64,000 nt of DNA from positions 1 to 64,000 of the forward strand of contig JAMKCH010041248.1 of NCBI GenBank assembly GCA_023653785.1. Reading direction: 5' to 3'. The notes under the pieces were generated by a model. It made no database searches. It was not told the origin of the DNA and saw only the letters and a list, made by a program, of their open reading frames with translations. The stretch comes from Ophioderma brevispina. Lineage: Eukaryota; Echinodermata; Ophiuroidea; Amphilepidida; Ophiodermatidae. Of the stretch, positions 54,136-64,000 are shown piece by piece. A program made the translations under genes and the position numbers. Within the stretch, counting starts at the first letter, position 1; every line of letters begins with the position of its first letter.

Positions 54136-55551
54136 TTATTAAGTCGAAATCGACTCACGAGGGCTTGAAAATATAAGAAGTTGTTAACAAACTTGTGGGA
54201 TCGATAAAATGGAACCAATAGTGATGTCTTTGGTCCCCTGATTTTTAATGGTACCCAGATGACCCTCGCACTTTGGTTAGCTAGTTTTCAACACTGTTAG
54301 TGCAATCATGTCTTCCAAAGGGCAATGAGTACACCACCCTTGGAATTACCTATCACTCTGTCCTTACGGAAACTGAAAAAAATGCGGTGGAACCTTACAT
54401 AATCCCATCTAATCAATTTGTAACTTTAACCCCAGGGGCTCTTCCTCAAATGATGCGAAAATTACGTTCTCATAAAAACCCGAAAATGTTGTGAAAAATT
54501 TAAAATTCGCATAATAGCCCTTCTAATTCAATATATCAGTTTAACCCAAATCAGCATCTATGATGGAGTCCTGGCCCAAACGCCAAAGAACAGAGATATG
54601 GGCAGCTCCGCCTGCGGCGCCATTTACATTTTGAACTTTATTATTATACAGATAAAATTTTTATAGCGCCTTCACAAAGTATCAAAGCGTTTTTGCTGTC
54701 CTAGAATACTCAGCTGCCAACACGTGCTCCAAAGCCCATTGGGCGGCGCTAAATGGACTATATTCCTATTTTGCACCTGGGTGGAGGGAGGCAAGCGAGT
54801 GCCTTGCCCGAGTACACAATACATTGACCACAACGTAGCCTTATTCAAGGCGCTCTACCAACTTCATTCATTGGTTCACACGTCTGATATAATGTCATCA
54901 TATACAAAGGAGTGGAGCATATCCCCCTCCCTAAAACTAAACAATGGCAAGAATTCATTCTATTAAACACCTAATTTGAGGTCTCCAATTTCACCTGGCC
55001 TATGTTACATGCATCCACTAGAGAGTTCAATAAGTACAACTCAGGCAGAGCGCCTTGTACAGTCTGTCAGACTTTTTATGCATTTGCAAAAATTTTATAA
55101 GGAGTTGTTTACAGGGAAGATTAAGACCACAAAGCAATTTGATCAAGGCTGTTGCTCTGAGTAGCACAACCACTGCACCTGACCATAACAGGTGTTTGTG
55201 GTTTTATATCTAGACTAGTAGGAACCTGGATCCAGCCAGTGTGGACAACAGACCACCAGGCAGTGTAGTGTACCAATTTTTTTTTTTTTTTATTTTCTCT
55301 ATAGAGGGTAGCCCTAAAATACTAAAGATTTCATACCTGAAAAAAACAATGTTCAAAATAATTTAGAATAAATGTTAATTATGCAGTACAGTGTGTCTTA
55401 GCAGACAGCTTTGATCAAGGCTAACCAAAACGGGACTCGATCACGAGTCGGTCGTTGTATGCACAGGACTACATGTGTAAAATGAGTATTTAAAAGAAAA
55501 AAAAACTGATAAACTGATTTAAACACAAACATATGGGCATATCTTTCTTAC
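54136..55551. other. Stretch with a worn retroposon-like patch
   Basis: At 54,640-54,870, TTTATAGCGCCTTCACAAAG, CCTGGGTGGAGGGAGGCAAG and GTGCCTTGCCCGAGTACACAA resemble the tails of SINE/LINE repeats common in marine animals (from memory). An ACAATTTTTTTTTTTTT-type run is near 55,275. No exon was recognised. Confidence 0.35.
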
Positions 55552-55708
55552 GTGCTGCACATGGAGACGGAGTGCAACCAAGCACCTCCAAACGAAGACT
55601 CGGCCATTCATGATATTCTACTGGGTTGATTCGCAGGTATCGAGCCACGATTGGTTTATCAAATTGAATTGGTACAACAGTAGTTCTATCAGTGCATGCC
55701 TGAAAGTT
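55552..55708 (-). CDS. F5/8 type C (discoidin) domain exon, C-terminal part
   Basis: The minus strand has a strong acceptor (ATCTTTTTTACTGCAG) then an open 157-base block reading NFQACTDRTTVVPIQFDKPI, VARYLRINPVEYHEWPSLRL and EVLGCTPSPCAA, and ends at CAGCAC|GTAAGAAAG, a strong donor. ARYLRI.P..YHEWPSLRLEVLGC is the classic end of a coagulation factor V/VIII type C domain, including the terminal Cys. The exon starts in phase 0 and leaves one base over (phase 1). The first two thirds of the domain must be in an upstream exon above 55.9 kb, where a mariner-like element lies in the intron; I could not find it. Such domains occur in secreted or receptor proteins that bind lipids or glycans. Confidence 0.87.
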
Positions 55709-55896
55709 CTGCAGTAAAAAAGATGGTGATAATTAGTTACGACACACAAACAAACCTAAAAAATGCATTAGAACGTCTATGATACAAGCGACACACACTG
55801 TGAGTATATTAACAGAAACAAACTTCCCTTTGTTTGACGCGTGTTTTGACTAGAGAAAAAACACTAGCGATAACAATCACTTAACTACTCGTAATA

Positions 55897-56709
55897 CAGG
55901 GTGAGTAAAAAAAACTTGACCTGGATTGTGTCCGCCATTTTTAATTTTTAAGTAAAATATATCTAACATATGTGGTATCTTCTGAAAGCTTTGTTCATTA
56001 CCTTTACTTTGCTGTAAAGATCATTCACATCGGTTAGGTATAGACCGAGCTACAGTCGATTGAATCAAGTAGTCGGTTTTGCGCTCTGTCCACGGATTCA
56101 CATTAAAACGAACGGCGTTCAGCAAAGGGAATAAGTGTCCAGAAGAAAATCGGGCTATTTATTAACTGAAGAATAAATTTAGCGCTATTTAAACCCACAA
56201 AATGCAGTCAAATTTACCATCGTTGCTCTCTTAACGTTTCTACGTCCTCATCACTCATAACAATCATTTCAAAAATAAAGTAACTTGATACATGTATCAG
56301 TTTCTGGAGGAGTTGAATTAATCATACCATATGAAGGAACAGACATCGATGACAACCTTTGAGTTTTAATTAAAGTATTGTCTATATTTGCAAACCAAAA
56401 TATCATCCAGAAATTGATACATATCGCTTTATTTGACATAAACATTGACATAGCCTTATCATCATTTTGGGGAGTCATTTGCTTAGTTGGCTGCCGTGCA
56501 TTCAAATGCGAATCCGTGGATCGTGGATAAGGGAAAAGCTAACTACTTGATTCAAAAGACTGTAACTCGGCCTATATTTAACCGATTGGAATTATCTTTG
56601 CAGCAAATTACAGATAATGATATGTCAGATATGTCAGATATTTATTATTTAAAAAAAATCAAAATGCCTGACATAAATGTGTGTTAATTTTTTTTTTTGA
56701 CTCACCCTG
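55897..56709. mobile_element. Tc1/mariner-like non-autonomous element, copy 2
   Basis: CAGGGTGAGTAAAAAAA and complement ends with TA flanks at 55,895-55,896 and 56,710-56,711. Its left part matches the right part of the copy at 26,109-26,948 read in reverse (GTGTCCGCCATTTT, ATCTAACATATGTGGTAT, CGGTTAGGTATAGACCGAGC). 813 bp, non-coding, in the intron upstream of the F5/8C exon. Confidence 0.85.
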
Positions 56710-56987
56710 TACAAAAGCAAAGCACGTATTTCAACCCTCAGAAGTATATTTGACATATTGTATGAGCACGATATGAATAGAAAACGAAAATGATCAATTT
56801 ATAGTTATCCTCATGATGTGACTTCAAACAAAGAAAATGATGTTAAACGGAATTCTTTTGTTCGGCATCACCAACACTCACTCACTAGCATATACAACAA
56901 TGCGCGTTTCATGAAACAATTATATTCCTCCGTGGTTTAGCGATCTAAGCGATGAAAATGAGTGATTTTACTACAAATAGTATATTA

Positions 56988-57112
56988 GGGAGACAGTTGA
57001 ATAATTCATTAGCTTATAATGAGCTCTTATAGTTATTAAAATTAATTAATATTCATATCCTTTGTAACGTATTCATTAGTACACATAACAAAGATCAGTG
57101 TCTCCCTAAGGT
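56988..57112. mobile_element. Small MITE, TTAGGGAGACA ends
   Basis: TTAGGGAGACA and TGTCTCCCTAA bound a 125-bp AT-rich unit that shares ATTCATTAG..TATAATGAG and TTAATATTCATATCCTTTGT with 20,440-20,690. The target duplication is not resolved. A TA microsatellite follows at 57,117-57,134. Confidence 0.6.
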
Positions 57113-57134
57113 AGGATATATATATATATATATC

Positions 57135-58737
<1,603 letters not shown>

Positions 58738-58795
58738 ATTAATGATGCTTTTAAATTGAGATGGCTGATAATGTGAATAATAGTTTTTCTACATG

Positions 58796-59032
58796 CACTG
58801 CAAAAAATAGGGTGTTTGTTAAAATTAACACCGCGTGTTCTAGGAGGATCACACCAAAAGGATGTCAAAACTTTAACACGTTGATGATTTTTAACACCCT
58901 ATTGTGTTGTTTTACTCACAATAGTGTTAGAATACCACCAAAGCGTGGTGTTGAATTTGATACCCTCTGGGGTAGTCCTCCTAGAACACCGGAGCCGGGT
59001 CGGTTAATTTTAACCCCCTATGTTTTGCAGTG
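58796..59032. mobile_element. MITE with CACTGCAAAA ends
   Basis: Left CACTGCAAAAAATAGGGTGTT, right (reverse complement) CACTGCAAAACATAGGGGGTT, both continuing to TTAAAATTAAC and later GTGTTCTAGGAGGA. 237 bp. The flanks share only TG. CACTGCAAAA ends are seen in several superfamilies (Chapaev, EnSpm), so I leave the class open. The 108-codon plus frame is incidental. Confidence 0.8.
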
Positions 59033-59886
59033 TGTTATCAAAATCACATTACTTTATTGCGGTTATTTAGTAAGTACATGTTCATAGGAATATCAAGTTA
59101 ATATAAGAAAATATAGCCAAGAAAAGAGGAAAAAATGAAAAAGATTTTGATCCCTTGGTACTATGTTTTACAATATCATTATTTAATGGCGGTAATTAAT
59201 CATGTAAGTAACTTGTATTCATGTATAAGACCTATCTAACTGAGAATCGAACCCGGGACCCTCTTGATATGACCCAATACCATGATAACACGCTATAAGC
59301 ACCTTATATACAGCGGAATATATCAAGAACATTGAAATTTATATGTTTACTTTCTTTCAATTAATAATTGCTTCATAAATCTGTGAACTAATATCATACC
59401 AAAACGTTGAAAGGGTTTTCAACAAGAAGTTTTTGCATTATCTATAAAAAAAAAAGTTGAAAAATAAGGACTACATTAAGCTTGTTTGGACCTTCCTGTC
59501 TGTTACAAATGATCTTGTTGTTGTTAAATTTGAATTACTAACATAGCTGATTGAATCTTTTTTACGTAATTACAGCTTACGTAAATCCAAATAAATATTC
59601 CAGCAACAGGTGTAAAGTAAAAATGAGTACTGTAAAATTTTTTGCACAAGCTTTACCGTAGGTTTGTGGCAACATTTTCAATGAAATAAGGGGTATTGTG
59701 AAATTATTCTCAGGAAACGTATAGGTTGGATCATTTACAAAATCTTTAACTATTTATGTCTAAAAACATAAAAAAAATAATAAAATAAAACTCAACTGGC
59801 GCGATTCAAAACTGAAGCCTCTTGGTGCCGTACTCAGCGCCCGTTGTTTATTCGTCGCTTAGTCAGTCAAGACATCTACATCTCCC
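59033..59886. other. Gene-free stretch with a tRNA-like scrap
   Basis: At 59,235-59,300 the minus strand has GGGTCCCGGGTTCGATTCTC, a perfect B box, preceded by TAGCGTGTTATCATGG, an A-box-like block; the stems do not close, so it is a SINE head or tRNA relic. Nothing else. Confidence 0.4.
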
Positions 59887-60455
59887 AAGGGGGTGGGTTT
59901 GAAGCCCATTCAAAACCAGTCGTTCCGTGCTGGGCGCTGACATTTTTGAATATTGGCACGGAATAATTATTAGTTTGGGTGCCTTGTATACACAATAATG
60001 GCAATTCGATACAAACAATCCGGAAAAAAAATGATCAGGTGTTGATGTTGGGTTATATTGGGTGGTTAAATTTGTTGAACGGTCCCTACCCTATGGCACA
60101 CAACGAATGATGAAATGACACGTCAGTCGTCTTGATTTAAATAACCGCCTCATGAATAAATCTTGTCACCTAAGCGGCCTAAGCACCTAAGCGATGTGAG
60201 ATATCTGAGCACAATGATCCAGGAACACTATTATTACACTGGCACCTCTAACAGATACATCAATTTGTATCAATACCGATCAGTGTATATGCAAGCGGCA
60301 CCCACAGTATTTGGAAGAAGCGGGGCCAGCCATTGCTTCTATGTTGGTACTCGATGTTTGCTTTGTGGTCGGCAAAACATGGAGACGATGAATTCTAAAG
60401 ATGACGTAACGTTTTGCCTCTTATCTATATAGACCCTCTTTGCATTCTACGTTGA
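59887..60455 (+). repeat. Dispersed repeat B, copy 2
   Basis: Same orientation and block order as 30,098-30,665 with many small indels. The copy has a local duplication CCTAAGCGG/CCTAAGCACCTAAGCG near 60,171-60,195. Not coding. Confidence 0.7.
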
Positions 60456-62556
60456 TAAAGAACACAGCCTAAAATGCATTTTTTTTGTTTAAACTCCATT
60501 AATAAACATGCATCTTGTATTTGTCGAAATAACGTGAACTGTAAAACATTACAGTGGATCAAGAAAAAGATAATACTTAGCGTCGAATTTAAAAGTCAAG
60601 CCAAATACTTTTGGTCCAATTTTCCAGGCCTCTACTATTAGCTGACTACTAAATTTATGAGGGGCTCCTATTTGAACTTTGAATTATATCAACATCATGA
60701 CACTGTTATGAGATTTTCAATTTAGGTTATTTACGGAAAAAATACTATAAATCTTACAGGAAAACATGGGCAGCAATTATGCCAAACAAAATCCCAATTA
60801 AACTTACAGCTTTTATAGTTTCCATCCAAATTCACTTTATATTTTACCCGTTTAAGTGTATTCAGTTTTAACAAAATTATAAAGCTCCATGGTCCGATCG
60901 CAAAGCCTCGTCCCCTGGGACCCCAGATTTACCCGAAGTGGTAAAATTTTGGTATATCAGAGGAAAGCAGAAAAAGCTACTATTTTCCTTCATTTACTCT
61001 GTGAACTATTAGGGCTAAAGGGATGCTTGGTTTGGATGTTATGAGCGAAAATGTGCCTCATTTTGTCGACCAATATAGTTTTACATAGTACTCTATGGGG
61101 ATAAAATTATTGTTTTTAGCTCTCATTTCAAAACGGCGGTTGAAATATCGGCGCGAACTTTACAGATAGGTTTTGAGATTGAAGGCAATTACTTCAAGAT
61201 TAAAAAATAGACTTTATGGACCCGTAAAATTTTGGTTGACATTGTGGATAGCCTAATAAGTTAGTGTGTTTCGTCAGTGCTTTTTATTGTCAAACACATT
61301 CACACAATCTCGGTAATTAACTCGCCAAAATATAGATTTTTCAGTGTTTTATTGAATCAATTTTTACAGTATACTGTAATTTTCACGTTAATTTATTTCG
61401 CAGAATTGTTGTCAGTAAAATAATGACAAAAATGTACAATTTTATTGTGGCCAAAATCGGTCTTCAGATACAGCTACACACGTTGTACTAATATAAAACT
61501 TCGACCGACTTCTATAGGTACCCAGGAGTGCAAGGGTATGCAATGGTTTTGGTGGGTATAATAATTATTAATTAGGGCTGTTTTAAAATGAGATGTATCG
61601 GTGCGCAGTGGCTACAGAGCGCATAGCTCTGTAGCATGGCGCGTATGTTCAAGGGTATAATGTTGATAGAGATTACTTTGCAGGGGAAGGAAGTTTCTGG
61701 AGTTTGAGTTATGCACAGGTAATGTAACACCCGCCACCCCCCCCACGACCCTCATCCCGCCCCCCCATGTCGTGTGAATTCAATTTTTTCTTAATTTATC
61801 ATGATATTACTAAGACTTTGAACAAAGTTTAAGAGATATGTTTTAATGTCACGGGACCGAGACGGCCCCCATAGTAAATGCATTGTAGCAGTTTCACAAA
61901 GTTACCGTTTGGAAATCCCAATGCCCAAATCGAGCAGATGTGTCCTACCCTCCCTGTACAGAACCACATGTGTAGTCTCAAATCTTGATCGATTACGCTT
62001 GTGACAAGAGAGGATACAGAATGCTTGCTGACTTTGCCGTATTGTAGTATAAACCGGTAACGAGATGAAAGTTTGGTTTGTCAATTTCAGGTAGCCAGGT
62101 ACGTGTCAGGGATCAGTTTGCTCTTCGGGGCGACCGATATATATAATCCGACTATGTTTAAATCAAGATCTGTACATGACACTCTGCCCAAAAGTGCCTA
62201 TTATTTTTTTCCAAAGACACCGTTTATTATGTCAAACCAGTACAAATTTTACCTTTTCCCTACTGATGCAAAAACGACGTACGATGACGGTAATCGGTTG
62301 TTTTTTCCAATGTAGGGATGCGTACGTATTTTTACCTGAATGGGTCCCCCGAAGCCAAAATAATAAACCAGTCAATGCCCGTGGACGTAATCAAATCTTT
62401 ATTTGTTTCCAAAAATTGGCTGTATTCCCATAATAAAATCCTTTTTAAGATTCAACATCTGTATATTGTTCTTTAATAATTAATATTCACTTGTCCCCGC
62501 ATGATGTGAAAAAGATGAGGTCACATAATCGACAAAACTGAAAAACATCTGTCACA
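60456..62556. other. Mostly unidentified stretch
   Basis: 60,886-60,985 (AAGCTCCATGGTCCGATCGC then CCTCGTCCCC and TTTACCCGAAGTGG) belongs to the AGGTCCATG element family. CTACAGAGC and GCTCTGTAG form a small hairpin at 61,612-61,634. The plus frames at 62,073-62,433 and the minus frame at 61,902-62,084 are unrecognised. C runs lie near 61,738-61,765. Confidence 0.35.
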
Positions 62557-62622
62557 GCCGGCTAAATACCCTTACGTGGACTGACTGAGCAGACGGATCC
62601 CCGTTAAGGGTATTTAGCCGGC
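62557..62622. repeat. Hairpin with 18-bp perfect stem
   Basis: GCCGGCTAAATACCCTTA (62,557-62,574) pairs exactly with 62,605-62,622 across a 30-base loop. Not followed by a T tract of terminator type; perhaps a small foldback element. Confidence 0.75.
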
Positions 62623-63607
62623 TTACAGCCACTTGCGCGCGGCGCGGGGGTATGCCGTCAGGTTGATCGGGAAGAGAGGGAGGAGATGGAGGAGGAATTC
62701 GACAAAGATCCAATGATCGATAGGACACTTTATAAGCTGTGTGCGGTGGTTTTCAGGTACAGCAAAAACAGAAGAATGCAGATTGGTCGGTTTGGAAGAC
62801 TTCATTTGGCATTTGGGTATGTTTCCAAAAGTGAAAATCTATTATGTCTACAAATTGCGAATGTATTTTTTCTCAATATTTGTATATAAAAAAAGACAAA
62901 AGTCAAAAAGAAAAATATTAAAAAAAAAACAATTTCGCCAAAAATGGTCGATGGCCCGTTGGTAGACTCATGACGATATATATATTATCGTGGGTGTATT
63001 ACCTTAGGACGGATGTTAACAAAATACGAATTTATTTCTGAGAAATCGCATTTGAAAAAATCGCGAAATCTAGAGGGGGTAAGAGGTACAATCACCACAT
63101 ACGATTTTCAAACAATCAAATCCGTTTAAGAAACGAAATTAACAACTGGAAAATGTATTTGTAGACTAATATTCTGAATTCTTACTAAAATAATGGATGT
63201 AATACATGGAAACTAAAAAACAATCATGATCCGTCACACCAAAATGTACGCATATTGGCGATTATGTTCAGGACATAGTGACGGGGATGGTGAATTCTCC
63301 TATACTACAAGCGTTTCAGCATCCGTCATTATGCAAAACAACAATCGGGGCGTTTTCTGAAAATCCGTCAAACCAACGTGCGTCATCGCGAATATCTGCT
63401 CAATTTGGTTTGAAGCCTCTCTACAGAGGCTAATTTCTTGGATATGAAGGTTTTAGTTAACTTACTGAACACTGCTCTCCATGTACTATCTATATACCAA
63501 CCTACAGATTCCCATATGTTTACACACCCACTAGTTGACACCCCAGACATTGTTCTAAAATATTTCCCATTCCATCCGACAAGCCAATCACTGTACTTAT
63601 ACAAATG
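62623..63607. other. Unidentified stretch with a possible small exon
   Basis: The plus strand 62,653-62,755 reads VCRQVDREEREEMEEEFDKD then PMIDRTLYKLCAVVF and a GTACAG donor-like site, with natural-looking composition, so a small exon is possible. No family recognised and no acceptor located with confidence. Confidence 0.25.
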
Positions 63608-63775
63608 TCATTTTATCTCATTGGGGTCGTAGAGTGCGATTTGTATGCTCGCGAGACTGGCAACGATGTCGGAGAGAGAATGCGAAATCATCGTAGTACT
63701 ATCGAAAACTTCCGCAGTCATTCTGACAAACCGGTCATTTTTTTGCATAACGGCTCAGCTCTAGTCTCAAATTAA
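63608..63775 (+). pseudogene. Penelope-like GIY-YIG endonuclease fragment
   Basis: Open block reading SFYLIGVVECDLYARETGND then VGERMRNHRSTIENFRSHSD and KPVIFLHN. It matches the GIY-YIG nuclease of Penelope-like elements (C.LYxxETGN, R.R..NHR). It is more diverged than typical copies: the YVGETGN motif is YARETGN and the upstream half is missing or worn. The remainder to 64,000 has no open frame that I recognise and the element may continue past the window. Confidence 0.65.
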
Positions 63776-64000
63776 CTGCAGTGAAGTTTGCGAAGCCAAT
63801 AGAAAATTTCGTTCGTGCCTACATGCGAAAACGTTTGTGGATAAACATATTTTCAGTCAAACCGCCCTCATGGGCTCAAATAGTCCGACCCCAAAAAAAG
63901 CAAATATGAACCGCAAGGAAACCCCATGATGTTACGCCATCCAAGAAGAAATCTTAAAACTCCCATTCCAGAAGAGCAGCTGGACGCCACCTCCTCAACA

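Noticed and set aside
47183..55708. F5/8C exon and Calx-beta exon as adjacent exons of one transcript
   Set aside because: Phase 1 donor and the proposed phase 2 acceptor do not fit. Kept as a question, not as an annotation.
62557..62622. Bacterial-type terminator
   Set aside because: The 18-bp hairpin has no following T tract and the window is eukaryotic.

Overview
This is a window of animal nuclear DNA, most likely from a marine invertebrate. It is AT-rich, with long single-base runs, short exons with splice sites and no bacterial-style operons. A deuterostome such as an echinoderm, hemichordate or amphioxus would fit the mix of discoidin (F5/8C) and Calx-beta ectodomain genes with RTE and CR1/L2-like LINEs, Penelope, Crypton, hAT, Harbinger, mariner and TTAA-site elements. 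That placement is inference; no rRNA or intact tRNA gene fixes it.

Host genes are sparse. The clear one is on the minus strand at 47.18-49.72 kb: a 2.5 kb exon for a type I membrane protein with a YWTD-like beta-propeller part, five Calx-beta domains, one membrane span and a short tail. An intact F5/8C exon with good splice sites lies at 55.55-55.71 kb (minus). A frameshifted F5/8C exon lies at 1.16-1.53 kb (minus). A likely last coding exon of an unidentified gene is at 6.30-6.47 kb (minus). A weak exon candidate is at 5.50-5.58 kb (plus).

Most of the rest is layered transposon debris whose order of insertion can often be read. At 7.3-12.8 kb an RTE-type LINE was entered by a Harbinger-like element (TAA duplication) and by a 5'-truncated CR1/L2-like LINE; the RTE reading resumes across both gaps. 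At 41.8-46.6 kb another LINE holds a 1.3 kb inverted-repeat element, a decayed Crypton tyrosine recombinase and two hairpin elements. At 37.2-38.0 kb a Penelope GIY-YIG fragment holds a hAT-like element. At 27.1-29.0 kb an LTR-like repeat holds a TTAA element, and a second copy at 39.8-40.8 kb shows the empty site.

Short non-autonomous DNA elements are common, and many keep their target duplications: six TTAA-type, three hAT with perfect 8-bp duplications, two mariner-like with TA, one Harbinger-like with TAA and one Mutator-like with about 9 bp. Other LINE remnants lie at 14.5-15.2, 17.6-18.0, 24.7-25.1 and 51.7-54.1 kb, and a second Penelope fragment ends the window. No CRISPR, operon or phage features were seen.
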